Notes: generated from the sequence alone by a model not told the origin. 12,532 nt of DNA from CAZKUN01 sp964555935 (GCA_964555935.1 CAZKUN010000261.1:1-12532), one strand, 5' to 3'. Positions 1 to 7,201 are shown, counted from the stretch's first letter. Numbers and translations are program-made.

Positions 1-1
1 G

Positions 2-490
2 GACATGGGCAGCATGGGGCCGGCCAAGGGTAGTGGTGGAATGTCCATGACGGCCGAGGACATAGAGAAGGCATTCAAGCAGTTCGACAGCATGGACGAT
101 CTGATCGCACTCGGCAACCAGCACCTCGACGAGGCGCGCGGCGAAGCGGGCGACATCTCCGCCGAGAGCGCCGAGCAGCGTTTCATGATCGCGGTCGGCG
201 CTTACGAGCGAGCGCTTGAACTCGAGCCCGGCGACGCCAACATAATTACCGATCTTGGAATCGCATACAGAGGCCTCGGAGACCCGAAGATGGCGGTAGA
301 GAAGTTCCGCGAGGCAGCCGCGGCCGACCCGGACCACGTGCAGAGCCGCTTCAACGCAGGACTCGTGCTCGAGGCGGACCTTGAGGACATGACCGGGGCG
401 GCTGAGGCGTGGAAGGACTACCTCGAGGTTGCGCCGAAAGACGACTCGCGACGCGAAGAGATCGAGGCCAAACTCCGGGACATGAACTAA
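2..490 (+). CDS. TPR-repeat protein, 5'-partial
   Basis: C-terminal part of a tetratricopeptide-repeat protein. The frame is open to the window edge. The first visible Met codons (5, 14, 41, 47) lack a convincing ribosome-binding site and lie in a Gly/Met/Ser-rich linker, so the real start is probably upstream. At least two TPR-like helical pairs are visible: one around AVGAYERALELEPGDANI with the following LGIAYRGLGDPKMAVEKF, and one running to AAEAWKDYLEVAPKD near the end. TPRs form a helical scaffold for protein binding, so no catalytic role can be read from this part. Many similar proteins carry an N-terminal zinc ribbon or membrane helix before such a linker, but that part is not in the window. 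The gene ends in TAA just before a palindromic repeat. The TPR call is good; the cellular role is unknown. Confidence 0.85.
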   Translation, partial: DMGSMGPAKGSGGMSMTAEDIEKAFKQFDSMDDLIALGNQHLDEARGEAGDISAESAEQRFMIAVGAYERALELEPGDANIITDLGIAYRGLGDPKMAVEKFREAAAADPDHVQSRFNAGLVLEADLEDMTGAAEAWKDYLEVAPKDDSRREEIEAKLRDMN

Positions 491-493
491 CAC

Positions 494-520
494 TGCAGGA
501 GGGGTTTCAACCCCGACGCT
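494..520 (+). repeat. GTAG-class palindromic repeat, TTCA loop (copy A)
   Basis: Four bases after the TPR stop codon. Head TGCAGGA, stem GGGGT (501-505) pairing with ACCCC (510-514), loop TTCA (506-509), tail GACGCTGT. Stem, loop and tail nearly match copy E at 10109-10137. It has no T-run, so it is not a canonical intrinsic terminator. It belongs to a family of at least five TTCA-loop hairpins in this window. Confidence 0.75.
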
Positions 521-562
521 GTAGCCGCTGTACGACGTCGTTCGCCATTAACAACAACCCGC

Positions 563-652
563 GGAGAGATGGCCGAGTGGACTAAGGCGCGCGCCTGGAG
601 AGCGCGTATGGGCGCAAGTCCATCGTGGGTTCGAATCCCACTCTCTCCGCCA
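563..652 (+). tRNA. tRNA-Ser (anticodon GGA)
   Basis: Complete class II tRNA with encoded CCA. Acceptor stem GGAGAGA (563-569) pairs with TCTCTCC (642-648), followed by discriminator G649 and CCA (650-652). The anticodon stem CGCGC/GCGCG encloses loop CTGGAGA, with anticodon GGA at 597-599, reading UCC and UCU. The long variable arm (ATGGGC/GTCCAT around GCAA) and discriminator G are serine identity features. T arm GTGGG-TTCGAAT-CCCAC is canonical. It is encoded just upstream of the SRP RNA and dnaX, an arrangement common in Firmicutes-like genomes. Confidence 0.97.
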
Positions 653-669
653 TACATCGAACCAAACAC

Positions 670-687
670 GGAGCGTCCCGACGCTCC
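670..687 (+). terminator. Short GC-rich hairpin after tRNA-Ser, possible terminator
   Basis: GGAGCGT (670-676) pairs perfectly with ACGCTCC (681-687) around loop CCCG. It lies 18 bp after the tRNA and 20 bp before the SRP RNA, so it may end or process the tRNA transcript. No T-tract follows, so termination is only inferred. It could equally be another dispersed palindrome: its CGTCCCGA core is shared with the hairpin at 8175-8195. Confidence 0.35.
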
Positions 688-706
688 CAACGCAACCAGA
701 CAGGAT

Positions 707-976
707 TGACCGTGCTAGACGGGGAGCTAGCGGTGCCCTGAACCCGCAATCCGCTTAGCGGGGTTGAATTCCCACTCGAGGTTGCGTGCTTTGGGGTCTG
801 ACCGTCGCGGGCAGTGATGAAGGTTGGGTCCCGCGCAAGGTGACTTTGCTGAACCCCGTCAGGTCCGAGAGGAAGCAGCGGTAAGCGATCCGTCGCCTGT
901 GCCGCGGCAAGCCTGGCCCGAGCAAGCCACGACGGTAACGCTTGGAGCGCGTACATCGACAGTGGGTGCACGGTCT
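707..976 (+). ncRNA. ffs: Bacterial large signal recognition particle RNA (6S-type scRNA)
   Basis: RNA core of the signal recognition particle, which binds Ffh and targets nascent membrane and secreted proteins to the translocon. The ends pair exactly: GACCGTGC (708-715) with GCACGGTC (968-975). The 5' part carries the Alu-type domain seen in Bacillus scRNA (GGGGAGCTAGCGGTGCCCTG, then GCAATCCGCT and GGGTTGAATTCCC). The S-domain apex is GTCAGGTCC, loop GAGA (867-870), GGAAGCAGC, the Ffh-binding segment. The loop is GAGA rather than the common GGAA but is still a GNRA tetraloop. The 3' half has the family's TGTGCCGC, GTAACGCTTGG and GTGCACGGTC blocks. About 270 nt matches the large class, not the roughly 110-nt 4.5S class. 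Exact ends may be off by a few bases. Confidence 0.95.
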
Positions 977-985
977 TAATAGTCA

Positions 986-1026
986 GATATCGGCCCCGTG
1001 CGGGCTTCTCGCGTGGGGCCGATATC
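986..1026 (+). terminator. Very stable hairpin between SRP RNA and dnaX
   Basis: GATATCGGCCCC (986-997) is perfectly complementary to GGGGCCGATATC (1015-1026). The apex can extend five more pairs (GTGCG/CGCGT with two G-T pairs) to loop GGCTTCT. It starts 10 bp after the SRP RNA and ends 66 bp before dnaX. There is no T-tract, so it may be a non-canonical terminator, a 3'-end protection or processing signal for the SRP RNA, or an attenuator for dnaX. The structure is certain; the role is inferred. Confidence 0.55.
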
Positions 1027-1091
1027 AACTCCAAAACGTCGCACTCGGCAGCACCGAACTAGGGGTTCCAAGCCCCGGGTCCACCCCAACG

Positions 1092-2837
1092 ATGGCTTAC
1101 GTCTCCTTTACACTCAAGTACCGACCGAGTACCTTTGCCGACGTCGTCGGCCAGGAGCATGTTACCCGGACGCTCCAGAACGCCGTGACGACGGGGCGGA
1201 TCCACCACGCGTACCTCTTCTCGGGCCCTCGCGGCACGGGCAAGACCAGTTGCGCGCGGATCCTGGCGAAATCGCTCAACTGCGCCAACGGGCCCACGGC
1301 GGATCCCTGTGGGGTCTGCGGGCCGTGTGAGTCGATCAGGGACGGGCGGGCCCTAGATATCGTGGAGATCGACGCCGCGAGCAATCGCGGAATCGATGAG
1401 ATCCGCGACCTTCGCGAGAAGGTCAAGTACAGCCCCGCCGAGTTCCCCACCAAGCTCTACATCCTCGACGAGGTCCACATGCTCACCACGGAGGCGTTCA
1501 ACGCCCTCCTGAAGACCCTCGAGGAGCCCCCGGACCACGCTTACTTCGTATTGGCAACGACCGAACCACACCGCGTGCCGGCGACCATCGTCTCGCGATG
1601 CCAGCGTTTCGATTTCCGGCGCATCGGCGTCCCTGATATCGTCGGCGCCCTCCAGGGAATCGCTGAGGCTGAGGGAATCGAAGTCGAGACCGAGGCTCTC
1701 GCGGCGATCGCTCGGGCAGCAGACGGTGGAATGCGCGACTCGCAGAGCATCCTCGACCAGCTTGTCGCCTACGGTGGGTCCAGCATCGACGTCCAGACCG
1801 TCAATGACGTGCTCGGGGTTACGGATCTGCAGACGCTGATCCAGATCGTCGGCGCGATCCTGGCCTCCGACCACGCGCGTATATGCGGCATCGTCGACCA
1901 ACTCATTTCGCAGGGCAAGGATCTCGGACAGCTTCTCGACGACCTGATGCTGTACGCGCGCGATCTCGCCCGCGTGTCGCTGCAGTGCGAGCCGATCGGC
2001 CCCGTCGCGGGCTCTCCGGACGATCCGAGCATCATCCAGCAGTCGCAAGCACTCGCCTCCGAGCGCGCGATGGCGCTGATGACCCACTTCGCGAAGGTCA
2101 GACAGGAATTCCGGCGATCCACGCAACACGGCCTCCTGCTCGAGACAGCTCTCCTCGAGGCCACCGTGCCGGCAACGACAGCGGCCCCACAGCCGGCGCC
2201 CCAGCCCGTAGTGGGTCAGCCAATTCAGCCCACGGCGCCGGTTCAGGCCCCGCCGACCGAGATTCCCGCACGGCCGACACCGACGCCGACACCTGTTCAG
2301 CCACGAGCCGAGACGCCAGCGCCGCCCCCGGCGCAACCCGCGGCCACGCCACCGGCGCCCGAGCCTGCACCAGCGCCCGCACCGACGGCGCCAGAACCAG
2401 AGCCCCAACCAGCGCCTGCGGCGGGTGGCCTCTCTCTGGAGACCGTGCTGGCCAACTGGGGGCAAGTTGCCGGCGTCCTCCGAGGGATGAGGCACATGCC
2501 TATCGTGGCCGTCCTTCAGGAAGGCCGGCCAACGGCCGTTGACGGGAACCGCATCACGATCACATTCAGCACTCGGCACAAGTTCCACCACGGCCAAGTT
2601 GACGGCAAGCACCGCGAGCTGATCCAGCAGGCTGCGAGCCAGGCTCTGGGGTGTCCGGTCGAGATAGAGGCCGCTCTGTCTGACGAGGCCCCCGCACCGG
2701 AGGTGAAGCCCCACGCTGAGCTGGGCCTTCCGCCGGAGCCAGGCCTCGTGGCGCCCGGCGAAGACAATCCGGCGCTGCGCGATGTCCAGGATGTCTTTCC
2801 CGGCAGCCGCATCTCAAAAGACGGACAGCCAGGCTAG
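1092..2837 (+). CDS. dnaX: DNA polymerase III subunit gamma/tau
   Basis: ATPase of the replicative clamp loader, opening the beta clamp with delta and delta' and linking core polymerases to the replisome. From ATG 1092 the product is 581 aa. Walker A GPRGTGKT is at residues 45-52; zinc cysteines are C64, C73, C76 and C79, the positions used in E. coli DnaX. Walker B LYILDE is at 122-127 and the SRC motif at 168-170. Clamp-loader domains run to about residue 355, then a roughly 90-residue Pro/Ala linker (about 357-446) and a tau-like tail containing LANWGQVAGVL and ITFSTRHKF. The frame is open upstream to 942, but that part overlaps the SRP RNA, and MAYVSFTLKYRP is the normal N-terminus. No Shine-Dalgarno is visible. 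I saw no A-rich slippery site for a programmed frameshift, so a separate gamma form is not supported. First gene of dnaX-ybaB-recR. Confidence 0.96.
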   Translation: MAYVSFTLKYRPSTFADVVGQEHVTRTLQNAVTTGRIHHAYLFSGPRGTGKTSCARILAKSLNCANGPTADPCGVCGPCESIRDGRALDIVEIDAASNRGIDEIRDLREKVKYSPAEFPTKLYILDEVHMLTTEAFNALLKTLEEPPDHAYFVLATTEPHRVPATIVSRCQRFDFRRIGVPDIVGALQGIAEAEGIEVETEALAAIARAADGGMRDSQSILDQLVAYGGSSIDVQTVNDVLGVTDLQTLIQIVGAILASDHARICGIVDQLISQGKDLGQLLDDLMLYARDLARVSLQCEPIGPVAGSPDDPSIIQQSQALASERAMALMTHFAKVRQEFRRSTQHGLLLETALLEATVPATTAAPQPAPQPVVGQPIQPTAPVQAPPTEIPARPTPTPTPVQPRAETPAPPPAQPAATPPAPEPAPAPAPTAPEPEPQPAPAAGGLSLETVLANWGQVAGVLRGMRHMPIVAVLQEGRPTAVDGNRITITFSTRHKFHHGQVDGKHRELIQQAASQALGCPVEIEAALSDEAPAPEVKPHAELGLPPEPGLVAPGEDNPALRDVQDVFPGSRISKDGQPG

Positions 2838-2870
2838 CCCTGGCCGCAACCAGGCCATTGGAGTCAAAGC

Positions 2871-3245
2871 ATGAAGAACCCGCTCCAGCAATTCGCGCTA
2901 TCGCAACTCGGAAACATCCAGGAGAGCATCGCGGCGGCAACAGCCGCGGCCGAGGCTGAGCTGCGCGCGACGAAGGTCGAGGGCGCTTCGGGCGGCGGAG
3001 CCGTCCGCATCACCGCCAACGGCCTCGGCGAGATCATCAGCGTCGAACTTGACCCGAACGTGATCACTTCGGAGCCGGATGAGGTGCTGCTACTGCAGGA
3101 CCTCATCGCCGCGGCCATCCGCGAATGCCTGGCCCGCGCCGCCGAGAAGGGCGCCGAGGTGCGTCAATCCAAGCTCCGCGAGAGCGGACCTTTTGGCATG
3201 CTTGAAGACATGGGGATCGATCTGGACTCGCTCGGACAACCGTAA
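2871..3245 (+). CDS. ybaB: YbaB/EbfC family nucleoid-associated protein
   Basis: Small DNA-binding protein, 124 aa, of the YbaB/EbfC family, whose dimers bind DNA and affect nucleoid structure. Visible family features are the N-terminal helix with alternating Ala/Glu (QESIAAATAAAEAELRA), the Gly-rich turn GASGGGAVRITANGLGEI and the following ISVELDPNVI, then a C-terminal helix DLIAAAIRECLARAAEKG. The tail ending in GPFGMLEDMGIDLDSLG makes it slightly longer than the usual 100-110 residues. It starts 33 bp after dnaX with a weak GGAG (2860-2863) and is followed 43 bp later by recR. This order is widely conserved, and the close spacing suggests one transcript. The family is clear; the exact DNA target is not readable. 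Confidence 0.92.
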   Translation: MKNPLQQFALSQLGNIQESIAAATAAAEAELRATKVEGASGGGAVRITANGLGEIISVELDPNVITSEPDEVLLLQDLIAAAIRECLARAAEKGAEVRQSKLRESGPFGMLEDMGIDLDSLGQP

Positions 3246-3288
3246 GTTGCCGGCCTCGTCCGCTCATTCGACGACAGAGTGCACTCCT

Positions 3289-3927
3289 ATGCTGCAATAC
3301 GCCAGGCCGCTGCAGAGACTACTGTCCGCCCTGGAGAAGCTACCAGGGGTCGGGCCTAAGAGCGCGCAGCGCCTTGCCTTCTACATCCTGCGGGCCGATT
3401 CCGGCGAGGTCGAGGAGTTCGCGGCCGCGCTGGTCGACGTCAAGCACTCGATCCACCCTTGCACGCGGTGCTTCAACTATAGCGAGGGCGATCTCTGCCC
3501 GATTTGCGCCGATCCCCGCCGCGAGGTGCACTCCGTGTGCGTGGTCGAGGAAGCCAGCGACGTCATGGCGATCGAGCGCTCGGGCGAGTTCCGGGGCATC
3601 TACCACGTGTTGGGGGGGCGCCTCTCCCCTATTGCCGGCGTCGGTTATGACGACATCAACCTGGACGAGTTTCTGGACCGCGTGCGAGCCGGTGGTGTGT
3701 CCGAGGTGATCCTGGCAACGAGCCCGACCGTCGAGGGCGACGCGACAGCTCACGAGGTCGCCAGACTTGTCGCGGAAATCGCTGAGTCCGGTGCCATTGA
3801 ACTGGCCCCGCGCCTCTCGCGGATTGCTCTAGGCCTTCCCGTCGGCGGCGACCTCGACTACGCGGATGGCCTGACACTTGCGCGGGCTATGCGGGGCAGA
3901 ACACCCCTTGACGGGGGACCATCGTAG
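3289..3927 (+). CDS. recR: Recombination mediator protein RecR
   Basis: RecR works with RecO (and RecF) to load RecA on SSB-covered single-stranded DNA during gap repair. The 212-aa product has all the family parts in order: helix-hairpin-helix LPGVGPKSAQRLA (18-30), a four-cysteine zinc finger C58, C61, C70 and C73 (CTRC and CPIC), then a Toprim domain from about residue 80 with VCVVEEASDVMAIE and the conserved YHVLGGRLSPIAGVG. The start ATG 3289 gives the normal N-terminus MLQYARPLQRLL. The frame is open further upstream but overlaps ybaB, so a longer start is unlikely. No strong ribosome-binding site is visible, suggesting translation coupled to ybaB. Its TAG stop is inside the GTAG head of a palindromic repeat. 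Confidence 0.97.
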   Translation: MLQYARPLQRLLSALEKLPGVGPKSAQRLAFYILRADSGEVEEFAAALVDVKHSIHPCTRCFNYSEGDLCPICADPRREVHSVCVVEEASDVMAIERSGEFRGIYHVLGGRLSPIAGVGYDDINLDEFLDRVRAGGVSEVILATSPTVEGDATAHEVARLVAEIAESGAIELAPRLSRIALGLPVGGDLDYADGLTLARAMRGRTPLDGGPS

Positions 3928-3948
3928 AGGCGCGATTCATCGCGCCTT
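3924..3948 (+). repeat. GTAG-class palindromic repeat, TTCA loop (copy B)
   Basis: GTAG (3924-3927) overlaps the recR stop codon. Stem AGGCGCGA (3928-3935) pairs perfectly with TCGCGCCT (3940-3947) around TTCA (3936-3939), followed by TGCCGTC. It resembles copy C at 7202-7226. Only two Ts follow, so it could help end the dnaX-ybaB-recR transcript but is not a standard intrinsic terminator. Confidence 0.75.
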
Positions 3949-3977
3949 GCCGTCGCCGGACGCCGTCGCCACCAAAG

Positions 3978-4006
3978 TGGACAAGTTCCCTCACTTACAG
4001 TAGACT
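3978..4006 (+). promoter_or_regulatory. Candidate sigma-70-type promoter for the por operon
   Basis: TGGACA (3978-3983, 5 of 6 to TTGACA) and TAGACT (4001-4006, 4 of 6 to TATAAT) are separated by exactly 17 bp, in the gap between the recR-end hairpin and porG. Transcription would start near 4013 and give a leader of about 80 nt. This rests on consensus match and position only. Confidence 0.45.
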
Positions 4007-4093
4007 ACCCCGCGGGAACGGGGGGCTGCCTGGGGCGAGGGATTTGGATTCGGATGATTCAACAAAAGTAGTTTGACTGGAGGCTCTTTGAAC

Positions 4094-4669
4094 ATGCCGC
4101 AGCTTACGGAAGTACGTTGGCATGGCCGCGGCGGCCAAGGCGCGAAAACGGCAGGATACATCCTTGCCGAGGCCGCGGCGGCTGACGGCTGGCAGATTCA
4201 GGCGTTCCCGGAGTACGGAGCCGAGAGGCGCGGCGCGCCGATCCGCTCATACGTGCGAATCAGCGACGCGCCGATCCGGATGCGGTGCCCGGTTCGCAAT
4301 CCACAGATCGTGATCGTGCTTGATGACACGCTGCTGGTGTCGGAGAAGGTCACGGACGGAGCGGCCGACGACGCGCTGATCCTCGTGAATTCCACCGAGT
4401 CCATCGACGCCGTCAAGAAACGCGTCAATGCGCTCGACTCGCAGACCGTGTGCGTCGTGGACGCGACCGGTATTTCGCTCGCAACGATCCGGCGCGATAT
4501 CCCCAACACGCCCATGCTCGGCGCGCTGGCCAAGATGACGGAGATCCTGTCCCTCGAGGGCGCGAAGAAGGCCGTGACCGAGAAGATGGCCGGCAAGCTC
4601 TCCGAGGCCATTCTGCAGGGCAACATCAACGCGATCGATCGCGCTTACCAGGAGGTGACCTCAGGATGA
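4094..4669 (+). CDS. porG: 2-oxoacid (probably pyruvate):ferredoxin oxidoreductase, gamma subunit
   Basis: Gamma subunit of a four-subunit, oxygen-sensitive enzyme that oxidises a 2-oxoacid with coenzyme A to an acyl-CoA and CO2 while reducing ferredoxin, or runs in reverse to fix CO2. The 191-aa product begins with the family signature VRWHGRGGQGAKTAG (about residues 7-21) and carries FPEYGAERRGAPI and the following SYVRISDAPI. ATG 4094 has GGAGG (4079-4083) ten bases upstream; a TTG at 4073 also opens the frame but lies within or before that site, so it was rejected. The gene overlaps porD by four bases (ATGA), indicating translational coupling. Gene order gamma-delta-alpha-beta and subunit sizes match POR of Thermotoga and archaea. 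Pyruvate is the likely substrate, but VOR-type or related activity cannot be excluded. Confidence 0.93.
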   Translation: MPQLTEVRWHGRGGQGAKTAGYILAEAAAADGWQIQAFPEYGAERRGAPIRSYVRISDAPIRMRCPVRNPQIVIVLDDTLLVSEKVTDGAADDALILVNSTESIDAVKKRVNALDSQTVCVVDATGISLATIRRDIPNTPMLGALAKMTEILSLEGAKKAVTEKMAGKLSEAILQGNINAIDRAYQEVTSG

Positions 4670-4971
4670 GTTACCCCAAGGATGCTCCTTGGCACGCGCT
4701 CGCTCGTGGAGGCATCATCCCTGATCCCGGCACAGCGCTCAAGTACAAGACGGGCGGCTGGCGCACCTTCAGGCCGATCCGAGACACCGAATGCTGCATC
4801 GACTGCCTCTTCTGCTGGGTGTACTGCCCAGACGATGCCATCCTCTGCAAGGAGAAGTCGGTCAAGGTCGAGCCGATCGACCTCGATCACTGCAAGGGCT
4901 GCGGCATCTGTGCCGAGGTCTGCCCCAAGGACTGCATCAAGATGGTCCGGGAGACCGAGATCGACGAGTAA
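4666..4971 (+). CDS. porD: 2-oxoacid (probably pyruvate):ferredoxin oxidoreductase, delta subunit (2x[4Fe-4S])
   Basis: Ferredoxin-like subunit that carries electrons from the active-site cluster in the beta subunit to external ferredoxin. The 101-aa product has two classic [4Fe-4S] motifs: C44, C47, C50, C54-Pro, and C76, C79, C82, C86-Pro (CKGCGICAEVCP). The region before them (GGIIPDPGTALKYKTGGWR) is the usual PorD N-terminus. The start ATG 4666 overlaps the porG stop, with GGAGGTG (4651-4657) inside the end of porG. Two extra cysteines (C43, C61) are not in the cluster pattern. The gene is followed 48 bp later by porA. Confidence 0.95.
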   Translation: MSYPKDAPWHALARGGIIPDPGTALKYKTGGWRTFRPIRDTECCIDCLFCWVYCPDDAILCKEKSVKVEPIDLDHCKGCGICAEVCPKDCIKMVRETEIDE

Positions 4972-5019
4972 CAGCAACGCCGCGCTCGCGTGCCGGGCGA
5001 GGCTTTTGGGAGGATTGAA

Positions 5020-6201
5020 ATGCCGGGACAGATTGCATTAGAGGGCAATCAGGCCGTTGCCGAAGCCATGCGTCAGATCAACCCTGACGTCGTGGCGGCC
5101 TACCCGATCACCCCGTCGACGGAGATTGTCCAGATCTTCAGCAAGTACGTCGCCGACGGGCTGGTCGATACCGAGTTCGTAGCGGTCGAGAGCGAGCACT
5201 CCGCGATGAGCGCTTGCATCGCCGCATCCGTCGCCGGTGGCCGCGTGATGAACGCGACCTCGTCGGCGGGAATGGCGCTGATGTGGGAGATGCTCTACAT
5301 CGCCGCATCCATCCGCACCCCGATTGTCCTGGCGCTCGTCAACCGCGCGCTCAGCGGCAACATCAACATTCACTGCGATCACTCCGACGCCATGGGCGCT
5401 CGTGACGCCGGCTGGCTCCAGCTCTTCTGCGAGAATGCCCAGGAAGCGTATGACACCATGTTCCAAGCCGTGAAGATCGGCGAGGACCTGGACGTGCGCC
5501 TCCCGGTCATGGTCTGCCTCGACGGTTTCATCATCAGCCACTCGGTTGAGATGGTCGCTGTTGAGGAAGACGAGAAGATCCGCGAGTGGGTCGGGCCATA
5601 TACGCCGAACAGGCCGCTCCTGGATCTCGAGAATCCCTACACGGTCGGCCCGCTTGACCTGCAAGACTTCTACTTCGAGCACAAGCGCAGCCAGGTCGAG
5701 GGATACGTCCCCGTTCCGGGCATCATCGAATCCGTCGGCGCGAGTTTCGAGGAGCAGTTCGGCCGCTCTTACGGCCTGCTGGAGGCCTACCAGTGCGACG
5801 ACGCCGAGAGCGTTGTCGTGTCGCTCGGCTCTACCGCCGGCATGGTCAAGGACACGGTCGATCAGATGCGCGCCGAAGGCAAGAAGGTTGGCGGACTCAA
5901 GATCCGCTCATACCGCCCCTTCCCGGCCGATCTCGTCGCGGACATCCTCCGCGACTGCAAGTCCGTCGCAGTCCTTGACAGAGCGATGTCGTTCGGCGCA
6001 GCCGCGTCGCCGCTCTTCGCGGACGTCACGTCCGCTCTCTACACCCGCGGCGCAAGCGTCCCGACCGCCACCTATGTCTACGGCCTCGGCGGCCGCGAAA
6101 TGATGCCCGAGTATATCGAGCAAGTCTTCGCCGACCTCGAGTCCGTCGCCGCCGCCGGTGCGGTCGATCCCGCCCTGAAGTATCTCGGCCTGCGCGAATA
6201 G
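5020..6201 (+). CDS. porA: 2-oxoacid (probably pyruvate):ferredoxin oxidoreductase, alpha subunit
   Basis: Alpha subunit, 393 aa, containing the pyrimidine-binding thiamine-diphosphate domain and the transketolase C-terminal-like domain. Key motifs are YPITPST (28-34), which contacts substrate, and VESEHSAM (from about 56) with the glutamate region used in ThDP activation; TSSAGMALMWE and NINIHCDHSDAMGARD are strongly POR-alpha-like. ATG 5020 follows GGGAGG (5008-5013) at good spacing. A GTG at 4990 in the same frame would add ten residues upstream of the typical start MPGQIALEGNQAVAEA and is less likely. The stop TAG (6199-6201) overlaps the Shine-Dalgarno AGGAGGA of porB, so the subunits are probably made in coordinated amounts. 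Confidence 0.95.
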   Translation: MPGQIALEGNQAVAEAMRQINPDVVAAYPITPSTEIVQIFSKYVADGLVDTEFVAVESEHSAMSACIAASVAGGRVMNATSSAGMALMWEMLYIAASIRTPIVLALVNRALSGNINIHCDHSDAMGARDAGWLQLFCENAQEAYDTMFQAVKIGEDLDVRLPVMVCLDGFIISHSVEMVAVEEDEKIREWVGPYTPNRPLLDLENPYTVGPLDLQDFYFEHKRSQVEGYVPVPGIIESVGASFEEQFGRSYGLLEAYQCDDAESVVVSLGSTAGMVKDTVDQMRAEGKKVGGLKIRSYRPFPADLVADILRDCKSVAVLDRAMSFGAAASPLFADVTSALYTRGASVPTATYVYGLGGREMMPEYIEQVFADLESVAAAGAVDPALKYLGLRE

Positions 6202-6214
6202 GAGGAACTGACAA

Positions 6215-7176
6215 ATGCCGAGCTTGAAAGAGCTTACAACCAAAGAAACGCAACTAGTCGGCGGACATCGTCTATGCCCAGGCTGTGGCGAGGGCACGAT
6301 CGTCCGGCAGGTCCTGATGGCGGCCGACAAGCCCGTCGTCGCGGCCAACGCAACCGGCTGTCTTGAAGTCTCGACCACGATCTTTCCGTACACCGCATGG
6401 AACATCCCGTGGATTCACCTCGCCTTCGAGAACGTCGGCGCGACCGCGTCCGGCGTCGAGGCGATGTACAAATCACTCAAGCGCCAGGGCAAGATTACCG
6501 ATGACATGTACTTCGTCGCCTTCGCCGGCGACGGCGGCACGTATGACATCGGCTTCCAGTCCCTCTCCGGCGCCGTCGAGCGGGGCCATAACTTCGTGTA
6601 CGTCTGCCTCAACAACGAGGCCTACATGAACACGGGCATCCAGCGCTCAAGCGCAACGCCGCTGGGCGCGCACACGACCACGAGCCCGGCCGGCAAGGTC
6701 ATCCCCGGCAAGCAGACGCCGCGCAAGGACATGACCGAGATCATGGTCGCTCACGAGATTCCCTACGTCGCCCAATCCAACTCGGGCCGGTGGCGGGACC
6801 TCACCAACAAGGCCGAGAAGGCCTTCCAGATCGAGGGACCGGCGTTCCTGAACACGCTGTCGGTCTGCCCGCTTGGTTGGGGCACGGAGAGCGGCAAGGC
6901 CGTTGAGATCTGCGAAGTGGCCGCCGACACTTGCGTCTGGCCGCTGTACGAAGTCGTCGAGGGCGAGTACAAAATCACGTACCGCCCGANNNNNNNNNNG
7001 ATGCGGCCTTCTCCGCCCATGTGAGCAACCCGCCGGTGCAGGAGTACCTGCAGTACCACCGGCGGTTCGCTCATCTGTTGAGAGCGCCCAGCGGCGAAGA
7101 GATCATCGCGCAGATCCAGGCGCAGGTCGACAGGAAGTGGGACGCGCTCCAACACAAAGCGGAGCACGCCTCGTAG
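6215..7176 (+). CDS. porB: 2-oxoacid (probably pyruvate):ferredoxin oxidoreductase, beta subunit (interrupted by assembly gap)
   Basis: Beta subunit, which binds the diphosphate of thiamine diphosphate and the proximal [4Fe-4S] cluster. Visible cluster cysteines are C21 and C24 (CPGC), C49 (TGCLEV) and C218 (SVCPLGW). The ThDP/Mg motif starts GDGGTYDIG (105-113) and reaches NNEAYMNTG (133-141). ATG 6215 follows AGGAGGA (6200-6206). Ten Ns at 6990-6999 split the gene. The frame before them ends at YRP, and a different frame after them continues with PPVQEYLQYHRRFAHLL to TAG 7174-7176, the normal C-terminal region of this family. The two parts are one gene: the last partial codon before the gap needs a true gap length of 3n+2, so ten is a placeholder. 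About 310-320 aa is expected. I infer no real frameshift. Confidence 0.9.
6990..6999. other. Assembly gap (10 N) inside porB
   Basis: Ten unknown bases lie near the 3' end of porB. The coding frames on the two sides differ for a gap of ten, which is explained if the true length is 2, 5, 8, 11 or another 3n+2 value. Amino acids just before and after the gap should be read with care, since contig ends are error-prone. Confidence 0.98.
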
Positions 7177-7201
7177 TCGTCGCCGTCTGCCATACCCGTT
7201 C

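Noticed and set aside
487..690. Minus-strand open frame containing GGESGIRTHDGLAPIRALQ
   Set aside because: Another reading frame of the reverse strand of the same tRNA-Ser; a known annotation artefact.
582..1034. Minus-strand open frame ending in ERVGFEPTMDLRPYALSRRAP
   Set aside because: It is antisense to tRNA-Ser and the SRP RNA. The ERVGFEPT-type string is a well-known false protein produced by translating the reverse strand of tRNA-Ser genes.
1062..1076. GGGG-TTCCAAG-CCCC before dnaX as a sixth TTCA repeat
   Set aside because: The stem is only four pairs, the loop is not TTCA, and the GTAG head and GCCGTC tail are missing; at most a degenerate copy.
942..1091. Upstream extension of dnaX by 50 codons
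   Set aside because: It would overlap the SRP RNA and the strong hairpin, and MAYVSFTLKYRP at 1092 is the standard N-terminus of DnaX.
2160..2430. Programmed frameshift site in dnaX producing a short gamma form
   Set aside because: The Pro/Ala-rich linker is GC-rich and has no A-rich slippery heptamer with a following stop in the shifted frame that I can identify.
1353..2714. Long 453-codon open frame on the minus strand
   Set aside because: It lies wholly opposite dnaX, which has all its motifs. Long antisense frames are expected at this GC content, and the Arg/Gly-rich product matches no family.
4073..4093. TTG start for porG
   Set aside because: The Shine-Dalgarno GGAGG (4079-4083) lies after it and is properly spaced for ATG 4094, which also gives the normal start of the family.
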